IMG/VR virus record: IMGVR_UViG_3300017765_000084
Location: 1-21,559 of that record
Source: a virus
Length of the DNA stretch: 21,559 bases
Reading direction: 5' to 3' (one strand)
The notes beneath the pieces were generated by a model. That model saw nothing but the letters and a program-made list of their open reading frames with translations. It searched no databases and was not told where the DNA came from. Within the stretch, counting starts at the first letter, position 1, and each line of letters opens with the position of its first letter. This document shows positions 1-7,375 of this stretch, one piece after another. A program made the position numbers and the translations under genes.

Positions 1-422
1 AAATAGAGTCTAAGCTTGTTGATTTTACGGCTAGTTCAGCTAATATTGATTCTGGGGCTATGACAGTTCCTGCAAATTCAATCATTACTAAACTAACAGC
101 CGTAGTTCACACTGCCACAGCTCATGCAACTGCTACAGTTGGAGTTAGTGTTGGTACATCAGCAGGGGGCACTCAGTTTACTGGGACTCTTGATGCTGAT
201 TGCTTAGAAGGCTCTGGCACTGCGGTTGCTGCAGGTGTAGGCTCATCAACTGATGATGTCCTAACAGCAGCTTTAGGGGGCACAGCTATATTGGGAACAT
301 TTGCAGCTTCTTATAGAGCAGCTGAAACAGATGTTCACTTTAGAACTGTAGCTAGTACTGGTGCTTTTACAGCTGGTAAAATGTGTTATATTATTGAATA
401 CATTGAGCTTAAAAACAACTAA
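1..422 (+). CDS. Virion structural protein, 5'-truncated (possible decoration protein)
   Basis: The reading frame is open from base 3 at the window edge, so the ATG at 60 is probably internal and the N-terminus lies outside. The 139 visible residues are rich in Ala, Thr, Gly and Val and alternate in a beta-strand pattern (TVPANSIITKL, ATATVGVSVG, CYIIEYIEL), with almost no charge until the end. This fits a small beta-sandwich virion protein such as a capsid decoration or head-fibre subunit, and its place upstream of the head-tail joining genes agrees. No catalytic motif is visible. The structural role is inferred from composition and position only. The 83-base gap after its stop is one of the longest in the window. 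Confidence 0.55.
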   Translation, partial: IESKLVDFTASSANIDSGAMTVPANSIITKLTAVVHTATAHATATVGVSVGTSAGGTQFTGTLDADCLEGSGTAVAAGVGSSTDDVLTAALGGTAILGTFAASYRAAETDVHFRTVASTGAFTAGKMCYIIEYIELKNN

Positions 423-441
423 TCCTAACGGATGACAGTAA

Positions 442-481
442 TTGGGAACTGGGGAGAGGTCGTATAAAGGGCTTCTCCCAA
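442..481 (+). other. Possible intergenic RNA hairpin with alternative pairings
   Basis: In the gap 423-505, GGGAGA (452-457) can pair with TCTCCC (474-479) across a 16-base loop, while TTGGGA (442-447) can pair with TCCCAA (476-481). The two pairings compete for the same right arm. No T-run follows, so this is not a standard intrinsic terminator. It could be a processing or stability element between the upstream structural gene and the next operon segment. Short arms and a long loop keep confidence low. Confidence 0.25.
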
Positions 482-505
482 ATCCCTTATTAAAAAGGAG
501 AATGT

Positions 506-721
506 ATGTTTGGAAATAAAAATTTTAAAAAATATCCTGGTGGTGGTGCTCTTGAGGGTGAATCTCATGCTCAAGGTGGTATACCTATTGAGGCTGAAGG
601 TGGAGAATTTATTATTAAAAAAGATTCTGTAAACCCAGCAACATTATCAATGATTGAATATATTAACGAGCATGGTGATTTACCAATGAATGATGCAAGA
701 GATAGAAGTGAGATAATATAA
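506..721 (+). CDS. Small QGG/GGE-motif phage protein
   Basis: A 71-residue protein started by an AAGGAG ribosome-binding site five bases upstream. An earlier ATG at 502 is out of frame and closes at once. The core reads SHAQGGIPIEAEGGEF followed by IIKKDSVNP and a short helical end (MIEYINEHGDLP). I know this His-x-x-Gly-Gly ... Glu-Gly-Gly-Glu pattern as a recurrent small module in phage structural proteins, free-standing or embedded, with no established function. A related QGGM...DGGE segment occurs in the 504-residue protein at 13509-15023. A small virion component or assembly factor is plausible but not shown. Confidence 0.7.
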   Translation: MFGNKNFKKYPGGGALEGESHAQGGIPIEAEGGEFIIKKDSVNPATLSMIEYINEHGDLPMNDARDRSEII

Positions 722-730
722 TATTTTGTA

Positions 731-829
731 ATGGGACACAAGCGTAACGAGTACGAGAAGAAGAAAAATTCTAAGAAGTACAAAAAGAAAACTAAAGGAA
801 AGAAGAATGGCAAGAACGTACTATTGTAA
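731..829 (+). CDS. Possible 32-residue Lys-rich basic peptide
   Basis: ATG at 731, stop TAA at 827-829. The product is about half lysine and arginine (begins MGHKRNEYEKKK, ends GKKNGKNVLL) and fills the otherwise empty 85 bases between its neighbours, overlapping the start of the next gene by 23 bases in another frame. No clear Shine-Dalgarno precedes it. If made, it would bind nucleic acid non-specifically or act as a leader peptide coupling translation of the next gene. The A-rich stretch could instead simply be the ribosome-binding region of the gene at 807. Confidence 0.35.
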   Translation: MGHKRNEYEKKKNSKKYKKKTKGKKNGKNVLL

Positions 830-1010
830 ATGTGGTGGTAAAGTTGAATCAGGTGGAGACATGACTTGTAAATGTGGTCATGTTTTTGGCAATAAATTCA
901 AAGTTGGCAATCATATCAATATGCGTACAACTTGGTCAGGACAAACGCAAGTAGAATTTACTCAACAGTCAATGAAAGAATCTGTTGAAGGTATGGGAGG
1001 GGAGTGGTAG
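807..1010 (+). CDS. Small Cys-pair (zinc-ribbon-like) protein
   Basis: A 67-residue protein with two CxC pairs, C7-C9 and C21-C23, each followed by Gly (CKCGGKV and CKCGHVFG). The layout is that of a minimal zinc ribbon or knuckle, so a bound metal is likely. The rest (GNHINMRTTWSGQTQVEF) is polar with no recognisable domain. The start is supported by AAAGGAAAG just upstream. The TAG stop is directly followed by the ATG of the next gene, and the end of this gene (GGGAGGGGAG) doubles as that gene's ribosome-binding site, so the two are translationally coupled. Function is unknown; the setting is the head-tail module. Confidence 0.65.
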   Translation: MARTYYCKCGGKVESGGDMTCKCGHVFGNKFKVGNHINMRTTWSGQTQVEFTQQSMKESVEGMGGEW

Positions 1011-2690
1011 ATGGCTAATTTTGATGACCAAGTAATGGGATTAACAGGACTAACTATTAGTGGAGGTTCTTCAGCCCCAAGTCAACCTGAATTAACCCAA
1101 TTTCTTACAGACGGAGCAAAGGAAATTATTAATTTATTGCCTGGGGAATTAAAAGAAAAAGCTATGTCTATTACCAATCTATACATTGGCAATACAGATA
1201 CTATAATGGATTTAGATGGTAAAGGTGAAATATTTTATGTAACTCGTGAAAATGCAGATTCTGGAGTTTATGCTCCATGTAGAAAAATAAATGCAATGTA
1301 TGGAGACTTAACAAATGATTCTGAAAATATAATTTATGGTGCAAGTGCTACTGACCCTGTATATTATGTTGAAAGTAATTCTAGTGGCAATTCAACTTTA
1401 TTTGTAAAGCCTACACCTACAGCAGCTCAACCTGCAAAAGTATATCATATTGCGTATCCTTCAGTAGCATATAATGATTCTGCGATTGCAAACTTTCCTG
1501 ATGAGGCTGAATATTTAGTACCTTTATATGGTTCTATAAAAGCACTTCAAAGTGCAATGGGGGCAATGCAAACAAATACAGCTATTGATACAACAGCATT
1601 AGGGGCAGTTGTAACTGAGCTTAATAAAGTTGATGATATTATTGTTGAAGCAAGTAATAAGATTGATGCTTATTATACTTCAATTGGAGATATTGACGAT
1701 ACAACCGAATTATGGGACAGTACCAATAAAAGATTTACAGTTATTAGAGATGCATTATTACAGGCTCAAAACTTAATAGACAATGACCAACCAAATGCTG
1801 CTTATGATGCATATGCGAATTTAGCAGATATTGATGGGGCTTTATCAGCTATGGATGCTCATCTTGCAGATGAAGAAGCTATACTTACGAATGACCCTAC
1901 AAGTGGACACATAAGTGATGTATTGGGGCTTATTCACACAGCTGTTGACCAAGCTGCAACTGCAGCAGACAAATTTATTGCAGTTGATAGTGACTCAGTA
2001 TTTGGTGATGAATCAACATTTTTAACTGATGACTCTCAACTTGCAAGAGTAAAAGATGCTTTAGATAACGCAGAAAAGATAATTGATGACGGAGCTAATT
2101 CTCCTACTGGAAATGCTGCTGGAGATGCTGCTACATACTTGTATACAGAAGAAGATACAGAATTATTACAAGGAACTATATCGATTGCATCATCTGAAAT
2201 ATCAAGAGCTCAAGCTCATCTTCAAGAATGGACTTCAATTGGAGATATGCGAGTAAAAGAAATAAATGCAGCATTATCTGAAGCACAAGGATATACTCAA
2301 GAAATTCAAGCACACTTATCTTATGCTCAAGCATATGTAAATGCAGCTAATGCTAGAAGAAATGAAGGGGATGGTCGTATATCCCAATTAAAGGCTACTT
2401 TGGCTGTAGCATCTCAAGAATTACAAAGAGGTAATTTAGCAATTGCTGAGATTAACACAATTATATCTTCATATAGACTTGAGTTAGAGGGAGTTCCATT
2501 ACATTTACAAGAAGCAAGTTCAATAATAGCTCAAGCTCAAGGATATATTGCTGAGGCAAATGTAAGAATGCAGAGAGACGACCAAAAATATAAATGGTAT
2601 GACAATCAATATAATAAATTAAAACAAGATTATATGCAAGGAATACAAGCATTAAAAGGGGACACAGCTCCCTCTAGGAGTCAACAATGA
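1011..2690 (+). CDS. Structural protein: adaptor-like N-terminus with long helical C-terminus
   Basis: 559 residues. The first ~170 mix helix and strand: FLTDGAKEIINLLPGEL, then a strand-rich part ending in CRKI and a DEAEYLVPLY segment. I recognise this type from uncultured marine phages, where it is called structural without a defined role. From about residue 180 to 545 it is almost all helix, Ala/Gln/Glu/Ile-rich, with recurring AQGY and AQAY units (SEAQGYTQEI, YAQAYVNAAN, AQAQGYIAEA) suggesting long coiled coils. The N-terminal helix resembles the LINDGLIDMASK helix of the next gene, so a head-tail joining role is my inference. A GGGAGGGGAG site precedes the start. The end overlaps the next gene as ATGA. 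Confidence 0.75.
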   Translation: MANFDDQVMGLTGLTISGGSSAPSQPELTQFLTDGAKEIINLLPGELKEKAMSITNLYIGNTDTIMDLDGKGEIFYVTRENADSGVYAPCRKINAMYGDLTNDSENIIYGASATDPVYYVESNSSGNSTLFVKPTPTAAQPAKVYHIAYPSVAYNDSAIANFPDEAEYLVPLYGSIKALQSAMGAMQTNTAIDTTALGAVVTELNKVDDIIVEASNKIDAYYTSIGDIDDTTELWDSTNKRFTVIRDALLQAQNLIDNDQPNAAYDAYANLADIDGALSAMDAHLADEEAILTNDPTSGHISDVLGLIHTAVDQAATAADKFIAVDSDSVFGDESTFLTDDSQLARVKDALDNAEKIIDDGANSPTGNAAGDAATYLYTEEDTELLQGTISIASSEISRAQAHLQEWTSIGDMRVKEINAALSEAQGYTQEIQAHLSYAQAYVNAANARRNEGDGRISQLKATLAVASQELQRGNLAIAEINTIISSYRLELEGVPLHLQEASSIIAQAQGYIAEANVRMQRDDQKYKWYDNQYNKLKQDYMQGIQALKGDTAPSRSQQ

Positions 2691-2992
2691 AACCAAAAGA
2701 ATTGATTCAACAAATTGAACATTTAATGGGTCGTCAACCTGAAGGCTATATGATTCGTTTAATAAATGATGGTTTAATTGATATGGCATCAAAGAAAAAA
2801 GAATATACTGTGTCAGCAAAGACAGATTTAATTAAGAATAAAAGATGGTATGCTCTTGATGACCAAGCAATTGATATTACAAAAGTAGAAGTATTGGATA
2901 CAAATAGTCGATATGTAATGATACCAAAGCTATCAGATTCACATAAATTATTACGTGAAGATACTGATAATACTGATGATAGTTTAACTTAG
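2687..2992 (+). CDS. Putative head-tail adaptor/connector protein
   Basis: 101 residues, beginning inside the stop of the previous gene (ATGA), a tight translational coupling. The N-terminal half is helical (KELIQQIEHLMG, RLINDGLIDMASKKKEY), followed by TDLIKNKRWYALDD and a strand region naming a residue environment (VEVLDTNSRYVMIPKL). This helix-then-strand plan, with a Tyr-Leu/Ala-Asp turn before the strands, is typical of small adaptor proteins that dock under a phage portal (the gp4/gp6-like role). The length is at the short end for that class, and the next gene may supply the rest of the fold. The acidic tail ends in TDDSLT. Assignment rests on pattern and position. Confidence 0.55.
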   Translation: MKPKELIQQIEHLMGRQPEGYMIRLINDGLIDMASKKKEYTVSAKTDLIKNKRWYALDDQAIDITKVEVLDTNSRYVMIPKLSDSHKLLREDTDNTDDSLT

Positions 2993-2999
2993 GAGTTAT

Positions 3000-3404
3000 A
3001 TGGCAACACAAAAAAGAACATTCCCAAATCAATATTTTGCATGGTATAATGATGACAAGCGTCTTGCAGTATTAGCTCTTGATTTAACTACTGACTCTAC
3101 TGAAAGTACAAATGAACCATATGATACTTTTCAAGATACTACGGTTTCAGATGGCTTAAGAATTACATATCATTCAAAATATGAGACTGTAACTACAGCA
3201 AATTTAACAGGAGAGATGAGTACTACTCATGGACTTGATACAGGAATGCAAAATGCTTTATTGTGTTATGTAAAGGCAAGATTATTTGAAGACCAAGGGG
3301 ACTTGCAACAAGCTCAATATTTTAGACAAATGTATGATAGAAGTGTTAAGCAATATCCATCACGCAAATCAGGTGTACGACAATTGTCCGTACCAAGACT
3401 TTAG
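3000..3404 (+). CDS. Putative head-tail joining protein, partner of the preceding gene
   Basis: 134 residues with AGGAG at 2991-2995, a site that includes the last two bases of the previous stop codon. The N-terminus (FPNQYFAWYNDDKRLAVL) is aromatic. The C-terminal half contains a long helix that holds CYVKARLFEDQGDLQQAQYF and continues into a basic end (YPSRKSGVRQLSVPRL). The same 'CYVK.RL.ED.GDL..AQYF' signature with a PSRKSGVR end is one I associate with a small conserved structural protein of marine phages next to connector genes. With the 101-residue gene it may form one joining module, perhaps a split form of a longer adaptor. No enzymatic motif is present. Confidence 0.55.
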   Translation: MATQKRTFPNQYFAWYNDDKRLAVLALDLTTDSTESTNEPYDTFQDTTVSDGLRITYHSKYETVTTANLTGEMSTTHGLDTGMQNALLCYVKARLFEDQGDLQQAQYFRQMYDRSVKQYPSRKSGVRQLSVPRL

Positions 3405-3413
3405 GAGATTTGA

Positions 3414-5582
3414 ATGGCAAATACATATAATGATACTGATTGGTCAACCGATGGAAATACGAAAGGTTCAGCTACAAGTTCAACTGTTGACAATGTAGCT
3501 CTTGGTGGAACTCTCTCTGTTACGGGAGCTTCTACATTAAGTTCAACACTTGCTGTTGGAGGAGATGCAAATTTTGATAGCAATACTTTATTTGTTGACG
3601 CAAGTACAAATAGAGTTGGAGTAGGAACTTCAACACCAGCATCAATATTTCATCTAGTTTCTGGAACTACTGACAACCCTATGATTACTCTTGACCACGA
3701 AAGTACTAGTAATGTTAGCCAAGGTGGAACTGTAAATTTTGTTAAAAGAGATACTGATGGTGCTGTCCTTGCTGATAATATTGTTTTAGGGGATATTGGA
3801 TTTAGAGGAGTAGAGGCTGGTGGTACAGAACGTAGTGGTGCAATGATTCGAGGAAGAACGCAAGGTGTTTGGGCAGATGGTGGAAATTGTGGCACAGAAT
3901 TAGCATTTTATACTGCACAGACAACTGGTAGTGGTACTCACCAAAGAATGTGTATACAGAAAGACGGGAAAGTTGGCATTGGGACTGATAGTCCGTTAGA
4001 TGCACTACACATTAAAGGGGTGGATGACGAAGTTACCACTGTATTAATTCAAGGAGAAGGGTCACACGCATCTAGCCACTATCCTTGCCTGAGATTTATA
4101 CGTTCTAAAAATGCTGGGTTAGTCGCTGCAGGTGATAAATTAGGCTCAATTCAGTTTGGTGGATATCTAGGTTCTACTGGTGGCGATTTTTATACCAATT
4201 ATGAGATTGGAGCATCTATATCAGCTTGGTGTGAGGCAGACCCTAGTGATGCAAATGAAGATATTCCAACTAGTATAAGATTTTTTACTGCTCCCAACGG
4301 AAGCAGTCCGAATACTGAAAGAATGAGAATTATGGACGATGGCAAAGTCGGTATTGGAACTACTTCGCCAGAAGCATATCTCCACGTCACCGAAGATACT
4401 GATTTAGGCACTAGTGTAGGTGACAAACAGATGTTTTTAAAACTATCTGGAGATTCAGCTAATAACGACTATTTAGAGACAAGTCTAATTCGAGTTAGCA
4501 CTTATGATGGAGATGGTGGTGGTGCTGATAATTTTGACAGTGCTCAATGGAGAATACAAAGAAAAGTTGATTCCACCTATATGGGTTGGATTGGATTTGG
4601 TGGTGAAGAAGGTAGTGATAGAAACAATTATGGAATAAGTTTTGGTGTTGGGAGTGATGGTGGAGGTGATAATCCACTAACAGTAGATGAAAAGATGAGA
4701 ATTGAAGGTTCAAACGGATACGTTGGAATTGGAACTACTGCTCCAGAGCAGATACTTCATTTAGAGGGTAGTGGAGATGTTGGTCTTCTAATACGAGCTG
4801 ATAGTGATAATTCTGGGGAACAAGACAATCCTCTTATTGCATTACAACAAGATTATTCTGCAGCAGGAGCTTCAGGCACTCTAAATAATTTTAATATAGG
4901 TATGGTAGGAACTGCTGGTCAAATATATACAGATTCTATTATCAATGCTAAATATCTTTTAGCACAAGGTTCTCACGATAGTGGTTCAGATACTGGAGTT
5001 ATTCAGTTTGTAACTGGTGGTCACAATGGTCAGGATACTACTACAAATACTGGCACTCCAGGAACAGCAAGAATGACTATTCTACAAAATGGCAAGATAG
5101 GTATTGGGACTACTTCTCCCTCTACTCCATTGCATGTAGTAGGTAATATAACAACTACAGGATATATCATTGAAGGAAGAACTCTAATTAAAATACCTGC
5201 TACTGCATTTATAGCTAATGATGACCAATTAAATGGATATCAATTTGCAATTCTTGAAAATGATGGAAGTAATTTTGGTACAAGAGTAGGTGGAGCAGGT
5301 GCTGAACTATTCGCATATATAGATGTTCCTCTTGGATATACAGCAACAAAAGTTAAAATTACTGGTTCTGATACAGCAAATGAAGTTGAGGTCTACACAT
5401 TAGATTTAGACGATGGAACAATAGGAAGTGAAATATCAAATAGTGCGTTAACAGTTGCAGATGATACTGATTTAGCCTCAAATCATGTAGGGGCTGATGA
5501 TAAAATGTTGTTAATTAAAGTAGTGACAACAGCTACTGATGATATAGTTTATGGTGGCTATGTTACAATAGAAGCAACTTAA
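3414..5582 (+). CDS. Tail fibre protein with five GIGTTSP modules
   Basis: 722 residues, ribosome-binding site AGGAG nine bases upstream. An N-terminal ~60-residue Ser/Thr-rich collar (GGTLSVTGASTLSSTLAVGG) leads into five modules, each closing with a G-x-V-G-I-G-T-x-S/A-P turn followed by a Leu/Phe-His pair: motif starts at residues 67, 186, 311, 436 and 561. Four of the five turns are preceded by an M[RCT]I segment. The last three intervals are exactly 125 residues. This is the architecture of a trimeric beta-structured fibre shaft. The last ~140 residues (from GYIIEGRTLI) form a different beta-rich domain, likely the receptor-binding tip. I do not see the intramolecular chaperone (peptidase) domain often found at the end of such fibres. 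Confidence 0.85.
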   Translation: MANTYNDTDWSTDGNTKGSATSSTVDNVALGGTLSVTGASTLSSTLAVGGDANFDSNTLFVDASTNRVGVGTSTPASIFHLVSGTTDNPMITLDHESTSNVSQGGTVNFVKRDTDGAVLADNIVLGDIGFRGVEAGGTERSGAMIRGRTQGVWADGGNCGTELAFYTAQTTGSGTHQRMCIQKDGKVGIGTDSPLDALHIKGVDDEVTTVLIQGEGSHASSHYPCLRFIRSKNAGLVAAGDKLGSIQFGGYLGSTGGDFYTNYEIGASISAWCEADPSDANEDIPTSIRFFTAPNGSSPNTERMRIMDDGKVGIGTTSPEAYLHVTEDTDLGTSVGDKQMFLKLSGDSANNDYLETSLIRVSTYDGDGGGADNFDSAQWRIQRKVDSTYMGWIGFGGEEGSDRNNYGISFGVGSDGGGDNPLTVDEKMRIEGSNGYVGIGTTAPEQILHLEGSGDVGLLIRADSDNSGEQDNPLIALQQDYSAAGASGTLNNFNIGMVGTAGQIYTDSIINAKYLLAQGSHDSGSDTGVIQFVTGGHNGQDTTTNTGTPGTARMTILQNGKIGIGTTSPSTPLHVVGNITTTGYIIEGRTLIKIPATAFIANDDQLNGYQFAILENDGSNFGTRVGGAGAELFAYIDVPLGYTATKVKITGSDTANEVEVYTLDLDDGTIGSEISNSALTVADDTDLASNHVGADDKMLLIKVVTTATDDIVYGGYVTIEAT

Positions 5583-5595
5583 ATAGGAGACTTAA

Positions 5596-5796
5596 ATGTC
5601 TAAAGTAAAAAATGAAAAGTACGAAGAGTTGAAGAAAGAAGCAGATAAACCTACGATTGAATCATCAATTGAAGCATTGACAACACAATTGAAAGATTAT
5701 CGTGAAAAGGCTGAATATTTTAAAACAATGGTGATTAAGGCAGAAGGGGCTTTGGAAGTATTAGCTCAATTGAAAGAAGCTAATGGAGACGAGTAA
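5596..5796 (+). CDS. Small coiled-coil protein upstream of holin-like gene
   Basis: 66 residues, highly charged and helical throughout (KNEKYEELKKEADKPT, LTTQLKDYREKAEYFKTM, GALEVLAQLKEA), with heptad-like spacing of Leu, Ile and Val. It starts 13 bases after the fibre gene with TAGGAG upstream. Its last 14 bases overlap the start of a small membrane protein, the arrangement of a small accessory protein made together with a holin. It has no signal peptide or membrane segment. Possible roles are fibre assembly chaperone or a structural spacer; neither can be shown from sequence. Confidence 0.6.
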   Translation: MSKVKNEKYEELKKEADKPTIESSIEALTTQLKDYREKAEYFKTMVIKAEGALEVLAQLKEANGDE

Positions 5797-5938
5797 GGAT
5801 TCATTGGTTACAGTAGGTCAGGGAAGTGGAGCAATAGCATTAAGCTTATGGACAGCATTACCTGATATAGTTAGGCTTGGTATTTTAATTGCAACATTTG
5901 TACATATTGTAATTAAGATTCGCAAGGAGTTAAAATAA
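5783..5938 (+). CDS. Small membrane protein, holin-like
   Basis: 51 residues from ATG 5783 to TAA 5936-5938. It overlaps the previous gene by 14 bases in another frame. After a polar start (METSKDSLVTVGQG) come two hydrophobic stretches, GAIALSLWTALP and IVRLGILIATFVHIVIKI, then a basic end RKELK. One or two membrane spans, tiny size and a positive C-terminus are the usual profile of phage holins, which time lysis by opening the inner membrane. No endolysin lies next to it, so the lysis role is inferred. The upstream Shine-Dalgarno is weak (GAAAGAAG), so translation may be coupled to the gene before it. Confidence 0.6.
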   Translation: METSKDSLVTVGQGSGAIALSLWTALPDIVRLGILIATFVHIVIKIRKELK

Positions 5939-5942
5939 AATA

Positions 5943-5976
5943 GTGCGTTCATGGTCTAGTCAAGACCTTAAAGCAC
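5943..5976 (+). other. Two-tier RNA hairpin between holin-like gene and next gene
   Basis: In the 56-base gap 5939-5994, GGTCT (5953-5957) pairs perfectly with AGACC (5963-5967) around a five-base loop, and GTGC (5943-5946) pairs with GCAC (5973-5976) outside it, separated by a nearly symmetric internal loop of 6 and 5 bases. No T-run follows, so it is not a clear intrinsic terminator. It sits ahead of an AAAAGGAG ribosome-binding site and may mark an RNA processing or stability point between operon segments. Confidence 0.45.
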
Positions 5977-5994
5977 ACTCAAAAGGAGAATAAA

Positions 5995-6267
5995 ATGGCA
6001 AAAAGTTTACACAAATATACCGTAGTAGAGGCTCAAAACGCAAGTTTGGGTCAAGCAGGTGTAATATTAATAGATGATACTGCTGAGCACGCTGGACCTT
6101 TTGTTGCAATACAAGCACTTGCAGACGCTGTTGTTGATGTAAGTGAATGTGACATGAGTTTTATAGAGGATGTAGTTGATTTTACAATTCCCAAAGGTAT
6201 GACAATATTTGGAAGATTTGCATCAATTGAGTTAGATTCTGGAAGCGTATTAGCTTATAGAGGATAA
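5995..6267 (+). CDS. Small conserved phage protein, beta-rich
   Basis: 90 residues, preceded by AAAAGGAG. The second half carries the conspicuous run FTIPKGMTIFGRF then ASIELDSGSVLAYRG, alternating hydrophobic residues that form strands and ending on an Ala-Tyr-Arg-Gly turn. I recognise this 'IP.G.TI.GRF.SI.L.SG.V.AY' pattern as a widespread unknown protein of marine phages found among fibre or decoration genes. It lacks a membrane segment or catalytic residues. A small virion surface subunit is the simplest reading given the fibre genes around it. I cannot assign it more precisely. Confidence 0.6.
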   Translation: MAKSLHKYTVVEAQNASLGQAGVILIDDTAEHAGPFVAIQALADAVVDVSECDMSFIEDVVDFTIPKGMTIFGRFASIELDSGSVLAYRG

Positions 6268-6272
6268 TTTGC

Positions 6273-7055
6273 ATGAGACTTGGATTAGGTTTATCACTAC
6301 CATCAAAATCTAAAAATAGACCGTTACCTCTTATGGCAGCACCAGCAGTCTTATCAGATTTGACTAGCAATAAAGGATTATGGATGGATGACATGAGCAT
6401 AATCACATCTAGTTCGTCTGGAGATAATGCTGATGCCTATAGCGTTTATGTAACAAATATGCCCTCTTCTGCCGAAACAGGAAGAATATATATTGCAGTT
6501 GAGGTTACAGCAAATACTACATTTAATAATGATGTTTGCATTGGTGCAGTTCAGATAGCCTCAAATAACGGTACTACACTAGACCAGAACTTTCGAATGG
6601 AAGACGATGGCAATACATGGCAATATGCTAGTGCAAATACAGCAGGGAACGATACTATTTCAGAGATTTCAGGTTATCTCTGGCAAAATATAGCTAATTC
6701 AAATACAACAGGAAGGTTTAATCGAAATAGCGGTACAGGTAGTTCTCATACTGGAGCTCAAGGTGGACTTAACTTAGCGTCAGATTATAATATATTCTCA
6801 GAAAATAGTCTTTCAAGTGGTAATAATAATGCTGTTTTGGCTCAAGCTCATTGGACGAACTATATTTACTCTGAAACTAGCAGTCAGTCACGCAATGCTG
6901 TTATATGGGCTCGAAGCCCAGAATTTACCTTAGATGACCCTGATACTGGAGCAAAGCTTGTTGTTGCATATCATGCGTGCACACCTAGTGGTGGTACTGG
7001 TATGGTAAATACTTCTAGTGAACATTTAATGACATTATTTTGGGTAGAATCATGA
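6273..7055 (+). CDS. Fibre/adhesin-type protein with MRLGLGLSL leader
   Basis: 260 residues. The first nine, MRLGLGLSL, nearly match the start of the LamG protein at 7376 (MKLGLGLSL), and the DNA of the first nine codons differs at only two positions, so the two genes share a duplicated or exchanged 5' end. The body is Ser, Thr, Asn and Gly-rich with strand-like segments (AYSVYVTNMPSSAE, GRIYIAVEVTAN, KLVVAYHACTPSGG), consistent with a beta-sandwich surface protein. No known fold is identifiable by eye. Position between the fibre and LamG genes suggests a host-range role, with the leader as attachment or assembly tag (inference). The stop overlaps the next start as ATGA. Confidence 0.6.
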   Translation: MRLGLGLSLPSKSKNRPLPLMAAPAVLSDLTSNKGLWMDDMSIITSSSSGDNADAYSVYVTNMPSSAETGRIYIAVEVTANTTFNNDVCIGAVQIASNNGTTLDQNFRMEDDGNTWQYASANTAGNDTISEISGYLWQNIANSNTTGRFNRNSGTGSSHTGAQGGLNLASDYNIFSENSLSSGNNNAVLAQAHWTNYIYSETSSQSRNAVIWARSPEFTLDDPDTGAKLVVAYHACTPSGGTGMVNTSSEHLMTLFWVES

Positions 7056-7372
7056 TTAAGGTTAATGAAATACCAATTAATACCTCAACTCTTGAAGATG
7101 GAACACATAGCACTGCTATAGACTTTACCTCAATAAGCAATGTATTAGGCGATGATTATTTTAATATTACTCTTGATGATTCAGAAAAGGCTCTTAGTGC
7201 TTCATCAAGTATGACTGTATCATCATTTGTAGAAATAATAAAAGATGCTTGTAATGAAGACTCAGGGCTTGCATCTAAAGCTACATTTACAAACAATGAG
7301 AATTTATTAACTATTGTTACTAAAGATTCTACTGAAGTTAATATAGTATTTGACTATCATAGGGATGAATAA
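7052..7372 (+). CDS. Hypothetical phage protein
   Basis: 106 residues if begun at ATG 7052, which overlaps the previous stop as ATGA. This start is preferred to a TTG at 7040, whose extra residues are just the other gene's end read in a different frame. The sequence (MIKVNEIPINTSTLED, YFNITLDDSEKAL, SSFVEIIKDACNED, LLTIVTKDSTEVNIVF) alternates strands with one or two helices and is acidic. No domain is recognised. It lies between the two genes with the MxLGLGLSL leader and is probably an accessory to the adhesin cassette, such as an assembly partner. That is only positional. Confidence 0.5.
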   Translation: MIKVNEIPINTSTLEDGTHSTAIDFTSISNVLGDDYFNITLDDSEKALSASSSMTVSSFVEIIKDACNEDSGLASKATFTNNENLLTIVTKDSTEVNIVFDYHRDE

Positions 7373-7375
7373 CAA

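Noticed and set aside
432-468. Possible sigma70 promoter (ATGACA ... TATAAA)
   Set aside because: The spacing between the boxes is about 25 bases, too long for a normal promoter, and the TATAAA lies in the loop of the possible hairpin.
571-813. Reverse-strand frame of 80 residues opposite the small genes at 506-829
   Set aside because: It lies antisense to well-started + strand genes with ribosome-binding sites. Its Phe/Tyr/Ser-rich composition is the expected complement of Lys/Glu-rich coding DNA.
5438-5949. 12-base repeat AAATAGTGCGTT at 5438-5449 and 5938-5949
   Set aside because: It is short, one copy is inside the fibre gene and the other in the intergenic gap, with no further similarity around. 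Chance is enough to explain it in AT-rich DNA.
7040-7051. TTG start at 7040 for the gene ending at 7372
   Set aside because: The ATG at 7052 forms an ATGA overlap with the previous stop, as at three other junctions in this window (2687, 8440, 9732), and is the more likely start.
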